Shown in pieces: positions 1-7,340 of a stretch of 64,000 bases of DNA. The position numbers and the translations under genes were made by a program. Every line of letters begins with the position of its first letter. Position 1 is the stretch's first letter. Location: assembly GCA_963717375.1 (NCBI GenBank), contig OY970329.1:434001-498000 (forward strand). The letters run 5' to 3'. The DNA is from VRUE01 sp963717375 (lineage in GTDB: Bacteria; Actinomycetota; Thermoleophilia; Solirubrobacterales; 70-9). Below the pieces are notes generated by a model. It searched no databases, had not been told where the DNA came from, and saw only the letters and a list, made by a program, of their open reading frames with translations.

Positions 1-1595
1 TGCGCGGCGTCGTGCAGCCCTTCCAGAATCGCCGCCCGGTATTCAGGGTCGATGTGGATGTGCCGGCGCGGCTTGGGGGCGAATTCCTTCAACACGCGGC
101 CGGCGGGATCGTCGATTTCCTTGCCGAGGTGCGGAGTGACGACGGTGCCGCCGTTGGCGAGGGTTGCGTAAGCAATCGCCATCTGCAGCGGGTTGGTCTG
201 CAGGTCGCCCTGCCCGGTGGCGAGCTGGACGTTGTCGCCGGCCGACCAGGGCCGGTCGGTCCCTTCTTCCTTGTAGAGCTGGTTGCGCCAGTGCTGCGAG
301 GGCAGCAGGGTTTCGTCTTCAACCGGCAGGTCGATGCCGGTGGGCCGGCCGATGCCGAGCGCGTGCGCCCAGTGCTGAAGCTCGCCGGTATTCCACATGC
401 GGTACCCGAGCGTGTAGAAGAAGACGTCTGAGGAGACTTCGAGCGCCTGGACGAGGCTGACCGCCCCGTTGGCCGCTTCGCCCGCGTTTTTGAATTCCTG
501 GCCGCCGATTTCCAGCACGCCGGGGTCGTCGATCACCTCGCCGAGCGACAGTTTGCCGCTTTCGAGCGCCGCGATCGCGGTGATGAGCTTGAAGGTCGAG
601 CCGGTTGGATAGAGGCCGTTGGTCACCCGATCGAGCAGCGGCGCGGCGGGATTGTTGTAGGTCTCGTCGACCTGCTTCTGGGTCAGCGGCCGGGTGAAGA
701 GGGCGGGTTCAAAAGTCGGAAAGGAGCCCAGGCCAAGGATTTCGCCCGTGTGCACATCCATCGTGATGAAGCCGCCCGGCAGGCCGCGTTCCGCCAGCGC
801 CGCTTCGCCCGCCACCTGCACTTTTTCGTCGATCGAGAGCTTGAGGCTGTCGCCGGGCGAGGGGGGCTTGGTGAGCAGGTGCCCGTTTGGGGTCGGCTCA
901 CCGAAGGCGTCGACCTGGACCCTGGTCAGGCCGGGTTTCCCGCGCAGGAAGCGGTCGTAGGTGTCCTCGACGCCGCTCTGACCGATCCTGTCCCCCGGCT
1001 GCAGGCCGCGATAGCGCGGTTCCTTCAACTGGTCTTCTTCGATCTCCCCAACGCCGCCGAGAATGTGAGCGGCCAGGGTCCCATCCGGATAGTCGCGGAC
1101 AAAGACCCGTTGTGTCTCGACCCCGGGGAAGCGGTCCTGGTTCTCCTGCAGGTAGTAGACGAGGTAGTGGCCCACGTCCTGGCGCAGGGTCACTGGCGCT
1201 GCCGGCGCCATCTTCAGCTCTTCGTGCATCGTCCGCCGCACGTGGCGCAAAGTGCTGTGGGTGAGAGCGGCGAGCCGGGAGAGCTCGGCGCGGCGCTCGG
1301 CCGGGTCTTCCGGAAGTTTGCGCGGGTTGACCTGGAGCGCCAGGCTGGTGCGGTTGGCGACCAGGACCTTGCCGTTGCGGTCGAGGATCTCACCGCGCGG
1401 GGCGCTTACCCGGTAGGAGCGGGTGCGATTGTTCTTCGCTTCGGCCAGGTACTTTTCGCCGTCGAGCACCTGCAGCAGCCAAAGGCGGAAGAAGAGGACG
1501 GCGAAGAGGACGACCGCGACGCCGCCAAACAGCGCTATTCGCAGCGCCAGCCGGTTGGTCATCGCCGGGCCGCGCTCGTCGGAACGAAGGTACAT
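1..1595 (-). CDS. mrdA: Penicillin-binding protein 2 (transpeptidase), C-terminus outside window
   Basis: Class B PBP that cross-links elongation-specific peptidoglycan with RodA and MreBCD at the membrane. Translating the minus strand from ATG 1595 gives a short cytoplasmic leader, one transmembrane segment (about residues 12-35), a dimerisation/pedestal domain containing APRGEILDRNG, and a transpeptidase domain with the active-site motif STFK (Ser at about residue 333) and a second motif SSD in EVSSDVFFY. The KTG motif and C-terminus would lie beyond base 1, so the gene is cut by the window edge. The start is supported by AGGAGG seven bases upstream. It is the last visible gene of mreB-mreC-mreD-mrdA, 7 bases after the mreD stop. 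Family assignment is secure; that this is PBP2 rather than another class B PBP follows mainly from the mre linkage. Confidence 0.93.
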   Translation of the reverse strand, partial: MYLRSDERGPAMTNRLALRIALFGGVAVVLFAVLFFRLWLLQVLDGEKYLAEAKNNRTRSYRVSAPRGEILDRNGKVLVANRTSLALQVNPRKLPEDPAERRAELSRLAALTHSTLRHVRRTMHEELKMAPAAPVTLRQDVGHYLVYYLQENQDRFPGVETQRVFVRDYPDGTLAAHILGGVGEIEEDQLKEPRYRGLQPGDRIGQSGVEDTYDRFLRGKPGLTRVQVDAFGEPTPNGHLLTKPPSPGDSLKLSIDEKVQVAGEAALAERGLPGGFITMDVHTGEILGLGSFPTFEPALFTRPLTQKQVDETYNNPAAPLLDRVTNGLYPTGSTFKLITAIAALESGKLSLGEVIDDPGVLEIGGQEFKNAGEAANGAVSLVQALEVSSDVFFYTLGYRMWNTGELQHWAHALGIGRPTGIDLPVEDETLLPSQHWRNQLYKEEGTDRPWSAGDNVQLATGQGDLQTNPLQMAIAYATLANGGTVVTPHLGKEIDDPAGRVLKEFAPKPRRHIHIDPEYRAAILEGLHDAA

Positions 1596-1602
1596 CGCCC
1601 TC

Positions 1603-2151
1603 CTAGGCCCCCAGCACCGTCGGCTGGCGGCGCCGCTGCACCTTCGGGTCCTCGACCAGTGCCGGGCGCAGCACCCGCTTGACGAGGAGGTAGATCGGCC
1701 AGCCGAGGAAGAAGGCGTAGACGCTCTTCAGGAGCAGGTCGCGGACGATCAGGGTGCTGAGCGGGGCATCGAGCCCGAACAGCAGCTGGATCAGGCCGAA
1801 GCCGAGCTCGGCGAGCATCGTCAGGCCCATGCAGAGCAGGGCCGGAACCAGGGAGCTGTGGATCTCGAAGCGCTCGCGGAAAAGGCCGGCGAGATAGCCG
1901 ATGCCAAGCAGGACCAGCGAGCTGATCCCGAGCGCCTCGACCAGCAGGCAGTCGAGGAAGAGGCCGATCGAGAAGCCGCTGACGGCACCGGTCATGCTGC
2001 CACCCAGCAGCCCCAGGCAGACGACCAGCGCGGGCAGGATGTCGGGGCTGACGTGGAAGAGTTCGACCCGCGAGAAGAAGGAGAGCTGCAAGAGCACGCC
2101 GAGCATGCAGATCGCCACGATCCGGGCGACGATCTTCCCGGTCAGGATCAC
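1603..2151 (-). CDS. mreD: Rod shape-determining membrane protein MreD
   Basis: Integral membrane partner of MreC in the elongation complex. The 182-residue product is almost entirely hydrophobic with about five transmembrane segments (for example ICMLGVLLQLSFF near the start), followed by a short basic tail. Length fits the family (about 160-190). I chose GTG 2151 because it overlaps the mreC stop as GTGA and has GGGAGG nine bases upstream inside mreC. Longer in-frame readings run far into mreC and have no membrane character. MreD sequences are poorly conserved, so the call rests on topology plus position between mreC and mrdA. Confidence 0.88.
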   Translation of the reverse strand: MILTGKIVARIVAICMLGVLLQLSFFSRVELFHVSPDILPALVVCLGLLGGSMTGAVSGFSIGLFLDCLLVEALGISSLVLLGIGYLAGLFRERFEIHSSLVPALLCMGLTMLAELGFGLIQLLFGLDAPLSTLIVRDLLLKSVYAFFLGWPIYLLVKRVLRPALVEDPKVQRRRQPTVLGA

Positions 2152-2999
2152 CCGCGCGACCCTCCCGTCAGCACCTGAACGAGGTCGAGGTTGCGCAGGT
2201 CGGCGTAGGGCCGCACCTGCACCTGTTCCTTTGCCTCCTGTTCGATGATCGAGGCCTTGGTCACTTCTCCCAAAGGCAGGCCCGGCGGAAACAGCGAGCA
2301 GAGACCCTGGGTGCACCAACCCGCGGTGACGACGGTGAGGCCGCCGTGCACCCGCTTGGTCGAGTCGATGAAGTCGAGGATCAAGTCTTCGGGGTTGCCA
2401 ACTTCCGGCTTGACGACGCCCTGCGCCCCGGCCGGCAGCACCTTGGCCGAGATCGCGCTTTCGTGGTCGGTGAGCAGCATCACCTGTGAAGAACCCGGCT
2501 CGACCGAGGCGATGCGGCCGACCACGCCGTCGCCGCTAATCACCGGGTCGTCGACGTGGACGCCGTCGCTGCTGCCGACGTCGATCCCGACGCTCGAGTG
2601 CCAGACGGTCGGCGAGCGCACGGTGACCCGGCCGATCACCTCCTTATAAGGCGAGGAGGCGAGCGCCGGGTCGCGATCGAGTTCGACCAGCTTGCGCAGC
2701 TGCCTGTTTTCATTCAGCGCCTCCTGGCCGGCCACGGCCTGGGTCCGGGCGGTGACCAGCTCCGACTTGAGGCGGCTGTTTTCGCCACGGGCGTCGAAGG
2801 TCTTGTCGAACCAGTCGATGAGGTCACGGGCAGGCTTGAGGGCGCGGTCGGAGACCGACTGGACCGGGCTGAAGATTGTGCTGACGCCGCGCTGCAGGCC
2901 GTTGGAGCCCTGCCCGTAGGTGATTGTCAGCAGCACGAAGGAGCCGACGATCAGCAGGGCGAGCACCGCCCTACGGCGGCGTACTTGCTTTCGATACAC
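2148..2999 (-). CDS. mreC: Rod shape-determining protein MreC
   Basis: Bitopic protein linking cytoplasmic MreB to the periplasmic or outer-face wall synthases. The product of 283 residues has a basic N-terminus (YRKQVRRRRA), one transmembrane helix (about 10-28), a coiled-coil stretch (about 60-105, SRLKSELVTARTQAVAG) and the beta-rich MreC domain containing VIGRVTVRSPTVWHSSVGID and GVVGRI. The start is GTG 2999, with only a weak AGG upstream. It lies 38 bases after mreB and overlaps mreD by four bases, so the four shape genes are very likely one transcript. Confidence 0.94.
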   Translation of the reverse strand: MYRKQVRRRRAVLALLIVGSFVLLTITYGQGSNGLQRGVSTIFSPVQSVSDRALKPARDLIDWFDKTFDARGENSRLKSELVTARTQAVAGQEALNENRQLRKLVELDRDPALASSPYKEVIGRVTVRSPTVWHSSVGIDVGSSDGVHVDDPVISGDGVVGRIASVEPGSSQVMLLTDHESAISAKVLPAGAQGVVKPEVGNPEDLILDFIDSTKRVHGGLTVVTAGWCTQGLCSLFPPGLPLGEVTKASIIEQEAKEQVQVRPYADLRNLDLVQVLTGGSRG

Positions 3000-3037
3000 A
3001 GTGAAAACCTAAGTTCGGGGCTTGGGATGAAGGGGAG

Positions 3038-4087
3038 CTAAGCAAAATGCCTTGTTCCGGAATTCCGCTTGCTGGCGCGGTGAATGGTCTCGAACTCCTC
3101 GAGGGAGATGCCCGAGCCAACCGCCACGCACGTCAGCGGTGACTCTGCCAGCTGGCAAGGCATCTGACACTCGTCGCGGAGGCGCTGTTCGAGTCCTTGC
3201 AGCAGCGCACCGCCGCCGGCGAGGGTGATGCCGCGATCCATGATGTCACCCGCCAGCTCCGGCGGGGTGCGGTCAAGCGTGTCCTTGACCGCCTCGACGA
3301 TGTGGCCGACCGGTTCCTCGAGCGCTTTGCGGACCTCCTCGGAGCCGAGCGTGATCGTCTTCGGCAGGCCGGAGACAAGGTCACGGCCGCGGATCTCGGA
3401 GCGTACCTCCTCGGCCAGCGGCGAGGCGGATCCGGCCTCGAGCTTGACCTCCTCCGCGGTCTGGGTGCCGATCGCCAGCTTGTAAGCGTGTTTGCAGTGG
3501 TTGACGATCGCCTCGTCGAGCTCGTCGCCGCCGACCCGGATCGACTGCGAGACGACGATCCCGCCGAGCGAGATCACCGCCACCTCGGTGGTGCCGCCGC
3601 CAACGTCGACGACCATCGAGCCGGTCGGCTCGGCGACGGGCAGGCCGGCCCCGATCGCGGCGGCCATCGGCTCCTCGATCAGGTACGCCTGGCGGGCACC
3701 GGCCGAGAGGCAGGCCTCCTCGACCGCGCGCTTCTCCACCCCGGTCACCCCGGAGGGAACGCAGACGACGACGCGCGGGTGGGCGAAGCGGTTGGAGTGC
3801 ACCTGTTTGATGAAGTGGCGCAGCATCTGCTCGGTGACGTCGAAGTCGGCGATCACCCCATCCTTGAGCGGCCGGATCGCAGTGATGTTGCCCGGGGTCC
3901 GCCCCAGCATCCGCTTCGCTTCGACGCCGACAGCGTGGACCTGGCCGGTGTGAGTGTCGATCGCGACGACCGACGGCTCCGAGAGCACGATGCCGCGTCC
4001 GCGCACGTAAACGAGGGTGTTGGCCGTACCGAGGTCGACAGCCATATCGCGGCCGCCTAGCCCTCTGAGATATCCGAATACGCCCAT
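3038..4087 (-). CDS. mreB: Actin-like cell-shape protein MreB
   Basis: Bacterial actin that forms membrane-associated ATP-dependent filaments guiding lateral wall synthesis. The 349-residue product shows the actin-fold signatures in order: phosphate-1 loop VDLGTANTLVYV (about 17-28), phosphate-2 VVDVGGGTTEVAVI (about 160-173) and the adenosine motif GITLAGGGALLQGL near residue 290. The N-terminal FGYLRGLGGRD resembles the membrane-binding/start region of MreB. It is first in mreBCD-mrdA; the 100 bases upstream (4088-4187) separate it from maf and are the likely promoter site, though I see no convincing -35/-10. MreB in an actinobacterium implies rod-like or lateral growth, unlike purely apical growers that lack it. 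Confidence 0.97.
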   Translation of the reverse strand: MGVFGYLRGLGGRDMAVDLGTANTLVYVRGRGIVLSEPSVVAIDTHTGQVHAVGVEAKRMLGRTPGNITAIRPLKDGVIADFDVTEQMLRHFIKQVHSNRFAHPRVVVCVPSGVTGVEKRAVEEACLSAGARQAYLIEEPMAAAIGAGLPVAEPTGSMVVDVGGGTTEVAVISLGGIVVSQSIRVGGDELDEAIVNHCKHAYKLAIGTQTAEEVKLEAGSASPLAEEVRSEIRGRDLVSGLPKTITLGSEEVRKALEEPVGHIVEAVKDTLDRTPPELAGDIMDRGITLAGGGALLQGLEQRLRDECQMPCQLAESPLTCVAVGSGISLEEFETIHRASKRNSGTRHFA

Positions 4088-4187
4088 GCGTTCGTTGCCG
4101 ACTCCTGAAAATCGCTGACTGCCGGGGAAATCGCGGAACCTGCGTGGAAATCATCCCAAACAGTCCAAATGCGCCGTCGATTTCGAC

Positions 4188-4736
4188 TTACCGCTGGTCG
4201 AAAAGTCCCGGCGCGAGGTCAAGCAAGAGCCCGACAGGGAGCCCGACCACGTTGGAGACACTGCCCTCAAGCCGCTCGACCAAGGTCGACCCGAGCGTCT
4301 GAACCGCGTAACCCCCAGAGCGGCCTTCCCACTCGCCGAAGGCGACATAACGCTCCTTCTCGGCCTCGCTCAGCTCCTTGAAGACCACCCTGGTGCGCTC
4401 CAGTCCACCGCGCTCCTCCCCATCCACGACAAGCACGAGGCCACTCAGAACCTCGTGAGCGCGGCCCGACATCCGGTCCAGGTAGCTCCGTGCCTCCGCG
4501 GCATCGACGGGCTTGCCCAACGCCCTGCCGTCAAGGACGACGTCGGTGTCGCAAGCGATCACCACGCCATCGCGCGCCACTGCCCGGGCCTTCAGCCTGG
4601 CGTTCTCGAGCACCTCGAAGTCGGGGTCTCCGCCGGAGAGCTCATCGACCCCAGAGACGACGACCTCGAACTCGAGCCCAAGCTTGGTCAGGATCTCGCG
4701 TCTCTGGGGCGACCCAGAGGCGAGGACTACGTTCAC
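4188..4736 (-). CDS. maf: Maf/YceF family nucleoside triphosphate pyrophosphatase
   Basis: Predicted house-cleaning enzyme hydrolysing non-canonical or pyrimidine NTPs to NMP and pyrophosphate. The 182-residue protein opens with the family signature LASGSPQRREIL (4-15). The catalytic-Asp strand reads CDTDVVLDGRALGKP (about 63-77) instead of the usual ADTVV. SGRAHEVLSGL and the C-terminal GYAVQTLGSTLV are also present. The GTG start 4736 overlaps the ndk stop (GTGA), so translation is coupled to ndk. Two nucleotide-pool enzymes side by side make functional sense. Substrate subclass (dTTP/UTP versus m7GTP) cannot be decided from motifs alone. Confidence 0.92.
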   Translation of the reverse strand: MNVVLASGSPQRREILTKLGLEFEVVVSGVDELSGGDPDFEVLENARLKARAVARDGVVIACDTDVVLDGRALGKPVDAAEARSYLDRMSGRAHEVLSGLVLVVDGEERGGLERTRVVFKELSEAEKERYVAFGEWEGRSGGYAVQTLGSTLVERLEGSVSNVVGLPVGLLLDLAPGLFDQR

Positions 4737-5140
4737 GCCAGCTCTGGGAACCAGATCTCGATCTCGCGCTCGGCCGACTCGTCGGAGTCGGAGCCGTGGA
4801 CCATGTTGAAGGTCACCTCGAGCGCGAAGTCGCCGCGGATCGAGCCGGGCGCGGCCTCGACCGGGTTGGTCGCCCCGATCAGCTGGCGCGCCGCCGCAAC
4901 CGCTTCGTGGCCCTCGAGCACCATCGCCACCAGCGTGCCGCCGGTGATGAAGGAGACCAGCTCGCCGAAGAAGGGCTTCTCGGTGTGCTCTTCGTAGTGC
5001 TTGTTGGCGATCGGCTCGTCGGCCCGCATCGTCTTCAGCGCCGCGATGCGCAGTCCCTTGCGCTCGAAGCGGGCGATCACCTCGCCGGTCAGGGCGCGCT
5101 CAAAGGCGTCAGGCTTTACGAGGATCAGCGTCCGGCTCAC
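4733..5140 (-). CDS. ndk: Nucleoside diphosphate kinase
   Basis: Transfers the gamma phosphate between nucleoside tri- and diphosphates through a phosphohistidine. The protein has 135 residues, normal for the family. It starts SRTLILVKPDAFERAL and has NPVEAAPGSIRGDF and NMVHGSDSDESAEREI, where the His of NMVHGSD is the phosphorylated residue. GTG 5140 is chosen because the preceding AAAGGAG is eight bases away and the family begins exactly at this RTLxLVKPD strand. The start lies 32 bases inside the end of the upstream zinc-ribbon gene, and the stop overlaps maf by four bases. Confidence 0.96.
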   Translation of the reverse strand: MSRTLILVKPDAFERALTGEVIARFERKGLRIAALKTMRADEPIANKHYEEHTEKPFFGELVSFITGGTLVAMVLEGHEAVAAARQLIGATNPVEAAPGSIRGDFALEVTFNMVHGSDSDESAEREIEIWFPELA

Positions 5141-5831
5141 GTGCGGGGCTCCTTTGGGTTCGTTTCGGGGTCGACGCCTCCTCGGCCGCGGCGCGCGGGG
5201 GCGCCTCTTTCCTGGCCGGGCGCGAAGTCTCTTGGTCGTCCTTGGCGGGCGCGTCCTTGGCGCGCGCGGCCTGACGGCGTTTGGTGGCCGGACGCGCCTC
5301 GCGCTGCGCTCGCTCCTCGCGCGATGGGGAACGCTCCGAGCGCGGCTCGCGCCGTCCCTCGCCTTTCGGCTTGCCCTGTCGCGGACGCCCCGCCAGCGCG
5401 TTTTCGCAGTAGGGGCACATCGCCCAGCGCGGGTCGACCGGTTTGCCACAGCTCGGACAGGGGTCCTTGAGCCGATGCTGACATTTCGGGCAGCGCAGGT
5501 AGTTCTTCTCGACCGGGTATTCGCAGTTGGGACAGGAGGCCTCGGTCAGCTGGCGCACCTTCAGCTCGGCGGCGCGGATCTCGAGCTCGCGTTCGTGGGC
5601 GTCCTCGAGGAACTCGGGCGGGCGGACGATCGCGTAGACGGCCGTGCCGATGTAGGGGAAGAAGGAGCCGATCGTCGCGCAGGCGACCAGAAAGGGATCG
5701 GAGATGCGGCGCTTGGCGTCGAAGTAGGTGTAGACGATCAGGGCAAGCCAGACCACAACGATCATCAAGACGAAGAGGGTCGCGGCCAAATTGAGGCCGT
5801 CGTTGCTGATTCCGAAGATCGCTAGTGCCAT
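5109..5831 (-). CDS. Membrane-anchored zinc-ribbon protein with long charged tail
   Basis: Function unknown. The 240-residue product starts at ATG 5831, chosen because the upstream in-frame codons lack hydrophobic or conserved character. It has a transmembrane helix (about 14-34, LAATLFVLMIVVVWLALIVY) and a second hydrophobic segment (about 45-62). A zinc-ribbon array of CxxC pairs follows: CPNCEYPVEKNYLRCPKCQ then CPSCGKPVDPRWAMCPYC (about 113-165). The remaining C-terminus (about 75 residues) is low-complexity Arg/Glu/Ala/Pro-rich and probably disordered. This tail overlaps the ndk start, and part of its composition may reflect the constraint of overlapping ndk sequence. Proteins of this layout (TM plus zinc ribbon) occur in actinobacteria, but I know no assigned role. 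Confidence 0.82.
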   Translation of the reverse strand: MALAIFGISNDGLNLAATLFVLMIVVVWLALIVYTYFDAKRRISDPFLVACATIGSFFPYIGTAVYAIVRPPEFLEDAHERELEIRAAELKVRQLTEASCPNCEYPVEKNYLRCPKCQHRLKDPCPSCGKPVDPRWAMCPYCENALAGRPRQGKPKGEGRREPRSERSPSREERAQREARPATKRRQAARAKDAPAKDDQETSRPARKEAPPRAAAEEASTPKRTQRSPAREPDADPRKA

Positions 5832-5893
5832 GGCTGGGGTTCCGCCAAAAGAGGAGGCGGGCAGTCTACTTCGCCGCCGAACTCGCGAACCCT

Positions 5894-5939
5894 CGCATCC
5901 GACATACACCCCACCCCAGTGTGGTCAATGTCGGATGCG
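5894..5939. promoter_or_regulatory. Perfect 12-bp inverted repeat upstream of the zinc-ribbon gene
   Basis: Arms CGCATCCGACAT (5894-5905) and ATGTCGGATGCG (5928-5939) are exact reverse complements around a 22-base spacer. The element lies between the microprotein stop (5951) and the zinc-ribbon start (5831). It could be a transcription terminator for the valS-folC operon, although there is no U-run, or an operator for zinc-ribbon/ndk/maf transcription. The long spacer favours a two-half-site operator slightly. Confidence 0.45.
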
Positions 5940-5950
5940 CGTTCACTGGA

Positions 5951-6079
5951 TCAGAGGAAGAGGCTCCCGAATAGGTAGCCAAGGCCGAAGAAGACCAGGA
6001 TCACCGCGGCGACGACCGCGGCGACCAGCGCCATCATCGAGAGCAGTTCTGCGCTGGCGCTTTTAGAGCCGGTTTCCAT
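5951..6079 (-). CDS. 42-residue single-pass membrane microprotein
   Basis: Unrecognised small gene. ATG 6079 is preceded by GAGGA eight bases upstream, inside the last codons of folC, and the reading frame ends at TGA 5951. The product is a polar N-terminus (METGSKSASAELLSMM) followed by one long hydrophobic helix (about 16-42) ending LFGSLFL. It overlaps the folC stop by 17 bases, the usual architecture of a coupled downstream gene. A good ribosome-binding site and an uninterrupted hydrophobic helix support coding; the short length leaves doubt. Confidence 0.55.
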   Translation of the reverse strand: METGSKSASAELLSMMALVAAVVAAVILVFFGLGYLFGSLFL

Positions 6080-7340
6080 CGGCCGAATCCTCGCAGACTC
6101 GCAGGGCGTCTCGGGCGGGCGCGAGGACGTAGTGGGAGCCGGTGATCAGGAGGATGCCACCGGGCAGCTCCGAGGCCAGCCTGCGGCCCCGCCGCACCGC
6201 AGCTCCGAAGTCGGGCTCCGGTTCAGCCGCCAAGCCGGCTTCCTCGCAGGCGCGGGCGAGTTTGGCGGCGCCGTGGGAGCTCGCGCCGGGAAGCCCCCGG
6301 GCTTCCAGCGCCGCCGGCTGCAACTCGGTGCAGACGACGCGATCGAGCGCCGGTGCCAGGGCGCGGACCATTGCCGGCGCGTCCTTGTCGCCCAGCGCAG
6401 CGAGGACGGCAACGACGGGACGGCCGGCGGCGACTTCGCCAATTCCCTCGGCGAGGGCGGCTGCCCCGTCGGGGTTGTGAGCGGCGTCAAGGAAGACGGG
6501 TGGGTCCTCGGCGACTCGCTCGAGCCGGCCGGGAACGCTCAGCGCCCGCCCAACCCCGGCCACCCGGTCAGCGTCCAGCTCGCCCAAGAAGGCCTCCGCG
6601 GCGGCACAGGCGAGAGCGAAGTTGCGCCGCTGGAAGCGACCGGCGGCGCGCAGCTCGACCGCCTCGCCCGGGTCCTCGAGGGCAACGATCAGCTTCGCGC
6701 CGCGCTCAGCCGCGGTCCGCTCCGCCAGGGCGGCGACCTCGCGGCTGACCCGGCCGAGGACCAGCGTCGTGTGGTCGCGCAGCACGGCGAGCTTCTCGGC
6801 GGCGATCTCGAGTTCGGTCTCGCCGAGCCACTCGGTGTGGTCGAGCCCGATCGAGGTCAGGACGGTGACGCGCGAGGGAATCGTGTTTGTCGCATCCAAC
6901 CTGCCACCCAGCCCGGCCTCGACCGCGGCCGCCTGCACCTTGGCGGCAGCAAAGGCGACGAAGGCGGCAGCCGTGGCGACCTCGAACTGGGTCACCGCCT
7001 CGTCCTCCTCGAGGCTCCGGTTGACGGTCTCGGCAGCCTGCGCGGTGCGCTCAACCGCGGCGGCGAACTCGTCAGCTCCGATCTCCTCGCCGTGGATCAG
7101 GATGCGTTCGGACCAGCGCAGCGGGTGGGGCGAGACGCAGGCGCCGGCGCTGACCCCGTGCGCCTCGAGCAGCGCCGCGACCATCCGCGTCACCGAGGAC
7201 TTGCCGTTGGTGCCGACCACGTGGATCGAGGCGAAGCGGTGCTGCGGCAGCCCCAACGCGGTGCTGAGCCGGTGCATCCTCTCCAGGCCGAGCTTCCAGC
7301 CGACCGGCTCCAGCGAGTCGAGGTAGGCCTGCGGGTCTAT
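6063..7340 (-). CDS. folC: Folylpolyglutamate synthase / dihydrofolate synthase
   Basis: Mur-ligase-family enzyme that adds glutamate to (dihydro)folates, and in many bacteria also joins dihydropteroate to glutamate. It carries the ATP-binding P-loop VVGTNGKSSVTRM, the folate loop region GGRLDATNT, TSIGLDHTEWLGET and the C-terminal FLDAAHNPDGA. The first ATG is at 7277, but the conserved N-terminus (AYLDSLEPVGWKLGLERM) is encoded upstream of it in the same frame. No ATG, GTG or TTG is available there. An ATA at 7340-7338 sits eight bases after GAGGAG and overlaps the valS stop as ATAG, giving 425 residues, the usual family length. I therefore extend the gene to 7340; a conservative annotation would stop at 7277 and lose 21 conserved residues. 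Confidence 0.9.
   Translation of the reverse strand: MDPQAYLDSLEPVGWKLGLERMHRLSTALGLPQHRFASIHVVGTNGKSSVTRMVAALLEAHGVSAGACVSPHPLRWSERILIHGEEIGADEFAAAVERTAQAAETVNRSLEEDEAVTQFEVATAAAFVAFAAAKVQAAAVEAGLGGRLDATNTIPSRVTVLTSIGLDHTEWLGETELEIAAEKLAVLRDHTTLVLGRVSREVAALAERTAAERGAKLIVALEDPGEAVELRAAGRFQRRNFALACAAAEAFLGELDADRVAGVGRALSVPGRLERVAEDPPVFLDAAHNPDGAAALAEGIGEVAAGRPVVAVLAALGDKDAPAMVRALAPALDRVVCTELQPAALEARGLPGASSHGAAKLARACEEAGLAAEPEPDFGAAVRRGRRLASELPGGILLITGSHYVLAPARDALRVCEDSADGNRL

Noticed and set aside
750..1682. A 310-codon plus-strand frame across mrdA
   Set aside because: The minus strand encodes PBP2 with STFK and SSD motifs at the same place; the plus frame is a shadow.
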